Origin: JAHEJJ01 sp965212205 | GTDB lineage: Bacteria > Bacteroidota > Bacteroidia > Flavobacteriales > Flavobacteriaceae | Assembly: GCA_965212205.1 (NCBI GenBank) | Contig: CBDBUX010000001.1 | Location: forward strand, 556,388 to 620,387 | Direction of reading: 5' to 3' | DNA length: 64,000 bases | In this document: in pieces, positions 26,859 through 35,429 of the stretch | Position numbering within the stretch: the first letter of the stretch is position 1 | Layout of the letters: each line of letters begins with the position of its first letter | Translations under genes and position numbers: made by a program | Notes under the pieces: generated by a model | The model's input: only the letters and a program-made list of their open reading frames with translations | Database searches by the model: none | Told to the model about the DNA's origin: nothing

Positions 26859-27977
26859 TTAAATAGTGATTTTGTAATTTCTTGCTGCCACTTCCCAGGT
26901 GCCGGTGATTTCACCCCCGGCTATCACCATGAGTTTTGGATACTTGGCTACCGTTGGGCAGATATGCATCGGGATAGCGAAAATGGGGTCCCCAATAGCA
27001 TTGGAAGAAGTATCGGCACATCGCACTACCAGATGCTCTTCACTCTGACTTACTTGTTCGCAATGCTCAAGACCGAGAAGTTTTACCCTCGGGAAATCCA
27101 TTTCCGGGGCAATTGCCTTATGACCAAGGTCGAGACATAAGAGATTTTTTTTGGGTTTACTGATAATCCGACAGAATAATATTGCTGCCTGGTGAAATTT
27201 CAGATCATCGAATAAACTGTCGTACCGCTCATCCCATAGCAGCGTTGTACCAGGGCTGGCTTCCACACCTTCGCGCTTTGCGTGAATAGGAAAAGTAGGA
27301 GTTCCGCCAGCAATCAATACAGGGACATCCATTTGTTGATTCTCGATCTCGGTTTTTAACGATAATACTTTGTCGAAGGCCTTATCACAAGCTTGTTTTC
27401 GCTCATGGAGATCAGGATGTCGGATATGACCATCATAGTTATGCAGGCCATTGACTTCCAACCCCGGTGCGTCCCAAATAGCCTGGTAAACCCTGATTGC
27501 CTTTTCTCCGGGTTCGATCCCTGTTCTGTCCATTCCAGTGTTGAGGTCCAGAAAAATCGGGATGACGATATCATTGGTATCGGCCATGGCGGAAAGTTCG
27601 GCCACCACAGATTCACAATCTACCAAAGTAGAAAATCGAGTTGCAGGGAAAGATCGGATTAATTGTCCAAATCTCGAGATATTGGCCCCAACCGGTTGCA
27701 GGGCGAGCAGCACATCCGGTGCACCACACATCGCTAATAACTCGGCTTCAGCTATAGTGGCGCATTTGAACTTCTCGATACCCAGTTCGATTTGCATCCG
27801 TATTATCTCGGCAGTCTTATGAGTTTTTATGTGTGGCCTCAATCGCTTCGGGTTGCCTGTCATTTCTATCATAAGAAGGACATTCTTTCTGATCCTGTCT
27901 GGATAAACAAGCAGCGACGGACTTGCTAATTCATCGGTGTTGCGAAGGGCATACCAAGTCTGACTGGCATCTTTCAT
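26859..27977 (-). CDS. D-threonine aldolase / D-serine dehydratase-like PLP enzyme
   Basis: A 372-residue fold-type III PLP enzyme. The alanine-racemase-like barrel carries the PLP lysine in LRPHIKTHKT (~residue 50). The small C-terminal domain has MHICPTVAKY, whose His and Cys are the Zn2+ ligands known in eukaryotic-type D-serine dehydratase and relatives. It should act on D-3-hydroxy amino acids, either cleaving D-threonine or dehydrating D-serine. Its start overlaps the ridA stop (ATGA). The presence of RidA, which disposes of the 2-aminoacrylate made by dehydratases, favours D-serine dehydration; the choice remains open. Confidence 0.85.
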   Translation of the reverse strand: MKDASQTWYALRNTDELASPSLLVYPDRIRKNVLLMIEMTGNPKRLRPHIKTHKTAEIIRMQIELGIEKFKCATIAEAELLAMCGAPDVLLALQPVGANISRFGQLIRSFPATRFSTLVDCESVVAELSAMADTNDIVIPIFLDLNTGMDRTGIEPGEKAIRVYQAIWDAPGLEVNGLHNYDGHIRHPDLHERKQACDKAFDKVLSLKTEIENQQMDVPVLIAGGTPTFPIHAKREGVEASPGTTLLWDERYDSLFDDLKFHQAAILFCRIISKPKKNLLCLDLGHKAIAPEMDFPRVKLLGLEHCEQVSQSEEHLVVRCADTSSNAIGDPIFAIPMHICPTVAKYPKLMVIAGGEITGTWEVAARNYKITI

Positions 27978-28441
27978 CGGCGAAGTTTAAAAATAGCTTC
28001 AATTTCCACGGCGACATGACCCGGCAAGATCATTCCCACCGCACTTCGGGCGCCAACACCACAGTCCATACCGAAGACATCTGCCATGAGTTCACTAAAA
28101 CCATTGATAACAAGTGGATGCTGATCAAATTCAAGTGTAGAATTTACCATTCCAAGCGTTTTTACCAGTCGTTCTATACGATCTATATCTCCAAAGTGTT
28201 CTGTGATGGTGGCCAGCATGGTTAGCCCTACCTGTTCGGCTGCCAGTTTTCCCTGGCTGAGGTCCATATCTTCACCTACACGACCGGTAATATAAGTTCC
28301 ATCGTTTTTCATCGGCCCCTGACCCGATATATAGAGGTAGCCATCTATTTCCAAAACCGGTTTATAGAGACCGGCTGGCGGTGGGGCAGGAGGGAGTACA
28401 AGCCCCAGGGCTTTGATCCGTTCTGAAGTTGAGTTGCTCAT
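27974..28441 (-). CDS. RidA (YjgF/UK114) family enamine/imine deaminase
   Basis: A 155-residue protein matching the longer RidA subfamily, with LEIDGYLYISGQGPM, an extended loop (GEDMDLSQGKLAAEQ) and a C-terminal VAVEIEAIFKLRR. The usual arginine that binds the substrate carboxylate is present in GVGARSAVGM. It hydrolyses reactive enamines such as 2-aminoacrylate to keto acids. It is translationally coupled to the PLP enzyme and follows the permease by 10 bases. Confidence 0.88.
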   Translation of the reverse strand: MSNSTSERIKALGLVLPPAPPPAGLYKPVLEIDGYLYISGQGPMKNDGTYITGRVGEDMDLSQGKLAAEQVGLTMLATITEHFGDIDRIERLVKTLGMVNSTLEFDQHPLVINGFSELMADVFGMDCGVGARSAVGMILPGHVAVEIEAIFKLRR

Positions 28442-28451
28442 AATGGTAAAG

Positions 28452-29768
28452 TTAAATGAAAAGACTTAATATCAGCACTCCGATGAGCCCCATAGTCCCC
28501 ACAGTTGTTTCCATTACCGTCCATGTTCTGAGGGTGTCTTTTACCGAGAGATTAAAATATTCCTTAAAAAGCCAAAACCCGCTGTCGTTAACATGGGAAA
28601 GCATCAGACTACCAGATCCAATGGCGAGGACCATTAGTTCCGGACTGACACCGGTATTGGAGACCAGTGGTAGAACAATTCCGGCCGCGGTGAGTCCGGC
28701 AACTGTAGCCGATCCTACACAAACCCTGATTACGGTTGCGATAAGCCAGGCGAGTACCAATGGAGAAACCGAGGACCCCTGCAACATATCGGCGATATAC
28801 TCGCTTACCCCGCTGTCTACCAATACCTGTTTGAGGGCACCTGCCCCAGCGATTATCAGGAGCACCATGGTGATGCCCTTAATGGACTCAGATACTGTCT
28901 GCATTACCTCAGTCATCGTTCTACCTCGTGCAAGCCCCAGAGTATAAATTGCGACCAGTACCGAGATGAGCATGGCGATCACAGGATTTCCCAGGAATAA
29001 AAAGATGTTTTTTAACGGAAAAGGACCCGGGACCAGAAGTTCTATCAAGGTGGCCATCGCGATAAGCAGTATCGGTAAAAGGGCGGTGAAAATACTGATT
29101 CCCATGGAAGGCATTTCATGATCTTCCAATACCCGTGGATTGACAAATTCCTTAAGCGGTGTTGCCTTTATATTTTTCAGGGTACGGCCAAAGAGCGGTC
29201 CGCCAACAATGATGGCAGGTATAGCCACAATAAGTCCATATAACAAGGTCTTACCCAGATCTGCTTCAAACATCACTGTAATGGCAGTTGGGGCAGGATG
29301 AGGTGGGAGATAACCATGTGTAACTGATAGCGAGGCAAGCATCGGAATGCCAACATATAATAAAGGAAGTCTGGTAGCGGCGGCTACCGTAAATACCAAG
29401 GGCACCAAGATGACAAAGCCAACGGAGTAGAACATTGGTATACCCACAATAAACCCCGTTAGTACCACAGCCCATTGGATGTTTTTTCGTCCGAATTTTT
29501 CGACCAGCTTCGAGGTAATCCTCTGTGCAGCACCGCTATCGGCCACAAGTTTGCCGAGCATAGCACCTAATCCCAGGATAAGGATAAGAAAGCCGAGTGT
29601 ATTCCCGATTCCGTTTTGTATTGAGCTCACCACCTCTTCGAGGTTCATCCCTTCCGCAATCCCGACCAACAGAGAAACTATAATAAAAGTAATGAAGGCA
29701 TTGAGTTTAAATCTTGCGATGAGCAGGAAAAGCAAAAGGATTCCGAGAATAACGATCAGTAGAGGCAT
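28452..29768 (-). CDS. GntP-family permease (gluconate / D-serine type)
   Basis: A 438-residue membrane protein with about 12 helices and GntP hallmarks: LGLGAMLGKLVADSGAAQRIT, HGYLPPHPAPTA and SGSLMLSHVNDSGFWLFKEYF. The family includes gluconate:H+ symporters and the D-serine permease DsdX. As the first gene of an operon with a D-amino-acid-type PLP enzyme, RidA and a dipeptidase, D-serine or a related hydroxy amino acid is the best guess for its substrate. No sugar-acid genes are nearby. Confidence 0.88.
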   Translation of the reverse strand: MPLLIVILGILLLFLLIARFKLNAFITFIIVSLLVGIAEGMNLEEVVSSIQNGIGNTLGFLILILGLGAMLGKLVADSGAAQRITSKLVEKFGRKNIQWAVVLTGFIVGIPMFYSVGFVILVPLVFTVAAATRLPLLYVGIPMLASLSVTHGYLPPHPAPTAITVMFEADLGKTLLYGLIVAIPAIIVGGPLFGRTLKNIKATPLKEFVNPRVLEDHEMPSMGISIFTALLPILLIAMATLIELLVPGPFPLKNIFLFLGNPVIAMLISVLVAIYTLGLARGRTMTEVMQTVSESIKGITMVLLIIAGAGALKQVLVDSGVSEYIADMLQGSSVSPLVLAWLIATVIRVCVGSATVAGLTAAGIVLPLVSNTGVSPELMVLAIGSGSLMLSHVNDSGFWLFKEYFNLSVKDTLRTWTVMETTVGTMGLIGVLILSLFI

Positions 29769-29868
29769 CGGTTATGGGTTGGCAAAAAGTTATAAAGCCC
29801 TAAATATAGCATTTTGACTATGAATTGATTCTATCTATTAATATCTTGTGGAGATAACTTATTTTCTG

Positions 29869-31125
29869 ATGGATAAAAGGACCTTTTTAAAACAATTGGG
29901 CAGTGCTGCCGTATTGACACCATTTCTCCCTTATAATTTAAGCGCAAAACCGGAAGAAAAGGAAGCCTATCCACCCCCGGATACCGAAGACTTCTGGCTG
30001 CGTATACGGCGCGATTATTCCTTGAAACCAGATTATATTAACCTTGAGAACGGATACTACTGCATCACGCCCAGGCCAACACTTGAGAAATTTTTTGGGC
30101 ATATTGAAGAAGTAAACCTGCATGGATCATATTATATGAGAACGGTCCAGTGGGAGAATAAAAAAAAGATCGCCCATAGATTGGCCGATTGGCTGGGTTG
30201 CGGAAGCGATGAGTTGATTATCACTCGCAATACCACAGAATCATTAGATATGATCATCTCAGGTTTTCCATGGAAAGCTGGCGATGAGGCGATTTACGCA
30301 AGGCAGGACTACGGTTCTATGATCGATCAATTTGAAATGATCAGCCAACGATATGGGGTGGTGAATAAGGTGATCTCTGTACCCAATCACCCAGAGTCTG
30401 ATGATGAAATAGTAGCACTTTACGAGCAGGAGATCACCTCCAAAACCAGATTGATCATGTTGTGTCATATGATCAATATCACGGGTCAGATATTGCCTGT
30501 GAAAAAGATATCTGAAATGGCACATCGCTACGGGGTTGAAGTAATGGTCGATGGGGCACATTGCGTAGGGCACATTAACGTAGATATCACCGAACTGGGT
30601 TGTGATTATTATGCCTCGAGCTTACACAAATGGTTAAGTGTACCCCTGGGGGCAGGTATTCTATATGTTTCGAGAAATAATATCCCGAGAATCTGGCCCT
30701 TGCTGGCAGAACACAAACGGGATGAGGGGGATATCAGCAGGCTCAATCATACGGGAACACACCCGGTCTATACCGATCTGGCCATAGCTGATGCTTTAGA
30801 CTATTTGGAGATGATCGGAATGGAACGAAAGGAAGAGCGCCTGAGGTATTTGCAACGTTACTGGAGTGAACCACTGAGAGAAGTCGCCAGATTGCAGATC
30901 AATACACCCCAAGAAATGGCGCGAAGTTGCGGAATTGGAAATATAGGGGTGGAGCATATCGAACCGGCAACATTGGCCAAAATCCTTCTGGAGGAACATA
31001 AAATCTTCACCGTAGCTATCGATAATGCCAACGTTCAAGGTTGCAGAATCACCCCTAATGTCTACACCACCACCGCCGAACTTGACCGATTTATAGCAAC
31101 GATGAAGTCCCTGGCAGTTCGGTAA
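29869..31125 (+). CDS. Exported class V aminotransferase-fold PLP enzyme
   Basis: A 418-residue protein with an N-terminal Tat-like signal (MDKRTFLKQLGSAAVL). The PLP lysine lies in ASSLHKWLSVPLGAG, and VMVDGAHCVGHINVD supplies the cofactor-binding aspartate. It resembles isopenicillin-N-epimerase-like and cysteine-desulfurase-like members; the exact reaction is not predictable. The ATG at 29869 is preferred as it begins the signal. It is divergent from the D-amino-acid operon with 100 bases between, so shared control is possible, and an epimerase-like function would fit the neighbourhood. Confidence 0.8.
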   Translation: MDKRTFLKQLGSAAVLTPFLPYNLSAKPEEKEAYPPPDTEDFWLRIRRDYSLKPDYINLENGYYCITPRPTLEKFFGHIEEVNLHGSYYMRTVQWENKKKIAHRLADWLGCGSDELIITRNTTESLDMIISGFPWKAGDEAIYARQDYGSMIDQFEMISQRYGVVNKVISVPNHPESDDEIVALYEQEITSKTRLIMLCHMINITGQILPVKKISEMAHRYGVEVMVDGAHCVGHINVDITELGCDYYASSLHKWLSVPLGAGILYVSRNNIPRIWPLLAEHKRDEGDISRLNHTGTHPVYTDLAIADALDYLEMIGMERKEERLRYLQRYWSEPLREVARLQINTPQEMARSCGIGNIGVEHIEPATLAKILLEEHKIFTVAIDNANVQGCRITPNVYTTTAELDRFIATMKSLAVR

Positions 31126-31248
31126 TTTTTAAAGCTATACCGGCATAATCAGTAGTTGGAAGGGATAAAAAATACTCGTACTTTTAGCCTTAGAGACGGC
31201 TTAATTTAGAGGCCAAAATAACTGATATTCTATCTAAAATCAAACGAT

Positions 31249-31734
31249 ATGTCTGGATCTAAAAGCAAATGGGAATTAAGGCATAGTATGGCCTTGTTGC
31301 GCGTATTTATTGGCTGGCATTTCCTCTATGAAGGGGTGATCAAGATCTATAACCCTGATTGGACTTCTTTAGGTTACCTGGCCACTGCTCAGGGCCCTTT
31401 AAAACCCTTGTTTATTTGGATCAGTCAGGAACCCATGATCGATTGGGTAGACTCACTCAACTGGATGGCGCTGATGTTTGTCGGGATAACACTACTTCTT
31501 GGTGTTTTTGAAAAAAAGGGTGCGCTGGTGGGTGCAATTCTGCTTGCACTTTATTATCTCGCACATCCATCCTTCCCATGGTTACAACAGATGAATGTTG
31601 AAGGCAGTTACTGGTTCGTAAATAAGAATCTTATTGAAATGGCAGCTTGCCTGGTACTTTATAAACTTCCTACAGGCGAAACTTTTGGCCTCGGAGTGGT
31701 ATTCAAAAAACGAAAGGAAGCTCAAACGCAATAG
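31249..31734 (+). CDS. DoxX-family membrane protein
   Basis: A 161-residue protein with four hydrophobic helices and the DoxX-like start LLRVFIGWHFLYEGVIKI. A periplasmic-looking loop with HPSFPWLQQMNVEGSYWFVNKN precedes the last helix. Some DoxX relatives are quinone-reducing membrane partners of redox enzymes. It lies 58 bases before an exported Gfo/Idh/MocA oxidoreductase gene on the same strand, so it may pass electrons from that enzyme to the quinone pool; this is inference. Confidence 0.8.
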   Translation: MSGSKSKWELRHSMALLRVFIGWHFLYEGVIKIYNPDWTSLGYLATAQGPLKPLFIWISQEPMIDWVDSLNWMALMFVGITLLLGVFEKKGALVGAILLALYYLAHPSFPWLQQMNVEGSYWFVNKNLIEMAACLVLYKLPTGETFGLGVVFKKRKEAQTQ

Positions 31735-31792
31735 AATTGAGTTGCTCACTGATCTTAAAAAAATACGCTAATCTATATTAAATCCTGAAAAT

Positions 31793-33424
31793 ATGAAATG
31801 GACTAGAAGAGACGTTCTAAAAGGCCTTGGAGGCATACCAATATTAGGTGCCGTTTGGTGGGCTGGTGCGTCGAATGCCGTCTCAAAAAGAAGAAAAAGG
31901 TCTGAAATACTCCAGCAATTAAATATTCAACCCTCTTTGCCACCTACAGTACCTGAAATAGGAGGAGATCCGATTCGTGTTGGCATAATTGGCTTTGGTA
32001 TTCGGGGGGAACAACTATGCCGCGCACTGGGATTTGCAACTAAGGAATGGAAAGAAGCGATGAAGCTTGCTGCTCAGGAAGATCCCAAGCATACTGCACT
32101 TAAAGATTTCATGAATCAGGATAAACTCAATGTAAGGCTCGCAGGGGTGTGCGATATCTTCGATGTGAGAGCGGAAAAAGCCCTCAATTCGTTCAATACC
32201 GATGACAATAAGATGAAGCGTTACAGAACCCATCAGGAAATGATACACAGCGGCGAAATAGATGCTGTGGTGATCGCTACTCCTGATCACTGGCATGCTC
32301 CGATGGCGATCGATGCACTCGAAAACGGTATCAATGTCTATTTGGAAAAACCTATGACGCATACGGTTGAGGAAACCTACAGGCTTAAAGAAGCGGCTTT
32401 GAATTCCAAAGCCGTATTTCAGGTGGGCCATCAGCACAGGCAAACCATGAGTTTCAGAACGGCACAGGATATTATAAGTAAAGGGGTAATAGGACATGTC
32501 TCATTGATCCAGACCAATACAAATCGAAACGATGATAACGGTGCCTGGAATTATGAAATACATGAAAAAGCGAGTCCGCAGACCATAGACTGGGATATGT
32601 TTCTGGGCTCTGCCCCTAAGATTCCCTTTAACAAAAACCACTTTTTCCGCTGGCGTAAATGGTGGGCCTATGGCAGTGGTTTGTCGGGGGATTTGTTGAC
32701 CCATGACTACGACCGCTTAAATTGTGTACTAAAAATGGGAATCCCTGATTCTGTTATGGCCTCAGGGGGTATCTATACCCATAACGATGGCAGAAACGTT
32801 CCTGATGTTCTTCAGGCTAATATGGAGTTTACCAATTTTAGTACGGGTAGCAGTCAGGTGGAAGGTAAAGAAAAAGGCATGTCGTTCGTCTATAGCGCCA
32901 CTTTGGGTAATGGTTTCAACAGGCCAACTATTTTAATGGGTCATGATGGCACCATGGAATTAGGCAACCGTCTAACCATCTGGCCCGACGGGCTGTCTAC
33001 AAAATATGCCGAGATGCTCGAAGGTGAAAAAATGAGCCCGAGGACACCGATTTATCAATACGATCCTGGAGCCAACACTCCAGACGCAGTCTCATCGGCC
33101 ACCTCACAATATTTTGCCGATAAAGGTTTAATGTGGACATATATCAATGGGAAGCGGGTAGATTCTACTTTCCTTCATATGAGGGAATGGTTGAGTGTTA
33201 TTCGAAACGGGGGTAATGTTAGTTGTGGGATTCAGGAAGGTTTCGAAGAAGCTATCGCAGCCCATATGGCCGGATTGTCCTGGAAATTGGGCAAGCGAAT
33301 CGATTGGGATGCCAAAATCGACAGGATTAAACCTATCGAGGGAATCGATTTTGATCGGGTATTATTATCCGATCCATTTGCAAAAATCGAAGCGCTTGAA
33401 CCTGATATCAGCACTCAGGTCTGA
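31793..33424 (+). CDS. Tat-exported Gfo/Idh/MocA-family oxidoreductase
   Basis: A 543-residue enzyme with a classical twin-arginine signal (MKWTRRDVLKGLGG). The Rossmann motif is RVGIIGFGIRG at ~65, the family motif is VYLEKPMTH, and the substrate-domain segment is GSGLSGDLLTHDYDRLN. Export of an NAD(P)-dependent family member through Tat implies a tightly bound cofactor, as in glucose-fructose oxidoreductase and the glycosidase-like GH109 relatives. The substrate is probably a sugar or inositol derivative. It follows the DoxX gene and is ended by a terminator. Confidence 0.88.
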   Translation: MKWTRRDVLKGLGGIPILGAVWWAGASNAVSKRRKRSEILQQLNIQPSLPPTVPEIGGDPIRVGIIGFGIRGEQLCRALGFATKEWKEAMKLAAQEDPKHTALKDFMNQDKLNVRLAGVCDIFDVRAEKALNSFNTDDNKMKRYRTHQEMIHSGEIDAVVIATPDHWHAPMAIDALENGINVYLEKPMTHTVEETYRLKEAALNSKAVFQVGHQHRQTMSFRTAQDIISKGVIGHVSLIQTNTNRNDDNGAWNYEIHEKASPQTIDWDMFLGSAPKIPFNKNHFFRWRKWWAYGSGLSGDLLTHDYDRLNCVLKMGIPDSVMASGGIYTHNDGRNVPDVLQANMEFTNFSTGSSQVEGKEKGMSFVYSATLGNGFNRPTILMGHDGTMELGNRLTIWPDGLSTKYAEMLEGEKMSPRTPIYQYDPGANTPDAVSSATSQYFADKGLMWTYINGKRVDSTFLHMREWLSVIRNGGNVSCGIQEGFEEAIAAHMAGLSWKLGKRIDWDAKIDRIKPIEGIDFDRVLLSDPFAKIEALEPDISTQV

Positions 33425-33448
33425 ACCGTTCAATAATACTAAGAAATG

Positions 33449-33479
33449 AACCCTGTAGCCTCTTTACAGGGTTTTTTGT
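33449..33479 (+). terminator. Intrinsic terminator after the oxidoreductase gene
   Basis: AACCCTGTA (33449-33457) pairs with TACAGGGTT (33465-33473) around a seven-base loop, followed by TTTTTGTT. It isolates the oxidoreductase unit from the tonB gene. Confidence 0.85.
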
Positions 33480-33500
33480 TAAATAACTGAATATCAAAAA

Positions 33501-33544
33501 CTGACAAATGTCATAGGACAAACTTGGTACTATGGGTAATTTCA
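33501..33544 (+). promoter_or_regulatory. Crp/Fnr-type site and -7 element before tonB
   Basis: CTGAC-AAAT-GTCAT lies at 33501-33514, and TAATTTCA starts at 33537. The 29.5-base interval and the 58.5 bases from palindrome centre to start codon are identical to those of the ferredoxin gene at 20158-20223, as is the -7 octamer. Confidence 0.5.
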
Positions 33545-33565
33545 TATTTATAAAATCCTAGTATC

Positions 33566-34288
33566 ATGCAAGTCAAAAAAAACCCTCAAGCAGATTTAAA
33601 TAAGAACAGTGGTCTGTACTTCGTTATAGGGCTTGCGATTGTATTATTTGTTACATGGAGGGCCCTTGAATATAAGACCTATCCCAAAGATGAATCTTTG
33701 GTAGACATGATTGAAGCTGTTGATGAGCTTAAAGAAGACATCCCGATCACGGAACAGATCCGTACTACGCCTCCGCCACCACCACCAGCAGCACCTGAGC
33801 TGATCGAAGTGGTGGAAGACACAGAGGAGATCGAGGAAACCATTATCGAGAGTACCGAAACCAGTCAGGATGCCATTGTTGATGACGTGCTAGACGTTGA
33901 CGACGTGGAAGCTGCGGAAGATGAAGAAGAGATCATCGTTCCCTTTGCGGTTATTGAAAATGTACCGATTTTCCCTGGTTGTGAAAATGCTGCCAGTAAT
34001 GATGAGCGCAAGGCCTGTTTCCAGAGGATGGTGCAGGAACACGTAAGAAGGCAATTCACCTATCCACCTGCCGCTCTTGAATTAGGAATTACCGGCCGTG
34101 TCTTTGTCCAGTTTTATATCAATACCAAAGGCCAGGTTGAAAGTATCAGGACCAGGGGCCCGGATAAACTTCTGGAAAAAGAATCACACCGTATTATCGC
34201 CTCCTTACCCGATATGATCCCCGGTAAGCAAAGAGGACAAGCGGTAAAAGTACCTTATAGTATACCTATTAACTTCATTATTCAATAG
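33566..34288 (+). CDS. TonB-family energy transducer
   Basis: A 240-residue inner-membrane protein: one N-terminal helix (SGLYFVIGLAIVLFVTW), a proline run (TTPPPPPPAAPE), a strongly acidic periplasmic linker, and a C-terminal TonB domain with GRVFVQFYINTKGQVESI and VKVPYSIPINF. Two cysteines (PGCEN, KACFQ) sit just before the TonB domain, as in many Bacteroidota TonB proteins. ExbB, ExbD and a TonB-dependent receptor are not adjacent. Its promoter carries the same palindrome-spacer pattern as the ferredoxin metabolism genes. Confidence 0.9.
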   Translation: MQVKKNPQADLNKNSGLYFVIGLAIVLFVTWRALEYKTYPKDESLVDMIEAVDELKEDIPITEQIRTTPPPPPPAAPELIEVVEDTEEIEETIIESTETSQDAIVDDVLDVDDVEAAEDEEEIIVPFAVIENVPIFPGCENAASNDERKACFQRMVQEHVRRQFTYPPAALELGITGRVFVQFYINTKGQVESIRTRGPDKLLEKESHRIIASLPDMIPGKQRGQAVKVPYSIPINFIIQ

Positions 34289-34363
34289 ACATAAAAAGAT
34301 TATTGAGGAATTGATCCGTAGGCAAACACAGGATATTGGCAGGTTTCTGTGGGCGACTGCGGA

Positions 34364-35266
34364 TCAATCGTTTTCCAGTTGATAGTCGTAGATATTCTGC
34401 GGACCTTCGAGCAAGACCCTTACAATTTGCAGCGTACCATCTTCCCGGGTGGCAATTTGCCATTTAATCAGTGAAATTGTTCCAGATTCTATCTCAATCC
34501 CTGTAATGCTCCTGGGGTGTACACAACTGCCATCATTAAAAAAAGGAATATCTCCTGGTTCAGGAAAACGGGGCCTGTGTGTATGGCCGGCTACGGTCAT
34601 CAGCAGATCATTGTTAAGGATCCAGCGTTTGATCCTTTTTTCGACTTTGATGAGTTCTTTGTGATTCCTGGCCGGACTCGTTGGGTCGGCAATGCCCCAT
34701 ACCTGTAGGGGCTTCCATAATACCCTCACTAAAAACCTTTGAAAACGCCACCCGTGATAGTTCATAAAATCGGCCTGGTGCCCATGAGTCAGAAATATCT
34801 CCTGCCCGGTGACTTTATGTTTCAACCTTATGGCTTCATGAAATTTGAGATTTTCGAATAAAATAGCTTCACGTTCGTTTTTAGGATCGAAATATGTTTT
34901 GAGGTGTTTTTGAACGTAATCAGGATTTTTATATACCATATCATGATTTCCAAAGATCAGATGCAAGCGGTTATCTTCGTGAAATTGCTTCATGAGCATA
35001 TACACATTTTTGTGGGCCTCGAACAAAGGTTCAAAGCTTAGATGCTCCCATAATTCATCACCATCACCTAGTTCGCAGTAATGGAAACCATTGATAAAAT
35101 AATGGCGCAGCGCATGGTAATAGATATTCCTGTTGTTCGCGAATTCATCGGCAAAGCTGTTGTCGCCTCTGTGACAATCGCTAAAAAGTATGAATTTTGA
35201 ACTATCATCGAAGGGGATCCGTTTTGCATTTTTATAGGCCCGGGAAAGTCTTTTTTGGGAAGACAT
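34364..35266 (-). CDS. Calcineurin-like metallophosphoesterase
   Basis: A 300-residue cytosolic enzyme with the dinuclear metal motifs LFSDCHRGDN, ELGDGDELWE, IFGNHDMVY, LTHGHQADF and VAGHTHRPRF in canonical order. The overall pattern resembles LpxH/UDP-2,3-diacylglucosamine-hydrolase relatives, but the first motif has DCH in place of DxH with a longer spacing, so the substrate is uncertain. It converges on tonB with 75 bases between and no clear terminator. Confidence 0.82.
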   Translation of the reverse strand: MSSQKRLSRAYKNAKRIPFDDSSKFILFSDCHRGDNSFADEFANNRNIYYHALRHYFINGFHYCELGDGDELWEHLSFEPLFEAHKNVYMLMKQFHEDNRLHLIFGNHDMVYKNPDYVQKHLKTYFDPKNEREAILFENLKFHEAIRLKHKVTGQEIFLTHGHQADFMNYHGWRFQRFLVRVLWKPLQVWGIADPTSPARNHKELIKVEKRIKRWILNNDLLMTVAGHTHRPRFPEPGDIPFFNDGSCVHPRSITGIEIESGTISLIKWQIATREDGTLQIVRVLLEGPQNIYDYQLEND

Positions 35267-35429
35267 GCTTCAATTTTTCATAAATATCCAAAAAAAAGCA
35301 GCGAAAATGGAAATAAAACCCTTTCTACTTCGTCTATGATAAAGAAGACCGGTTTTTGCCTTATGAGGGCTTTAACATTAGCTTATCGCAATGTTTTGTA
35401 ATTTTACTTAGTAGATCCGACTAAACCAT

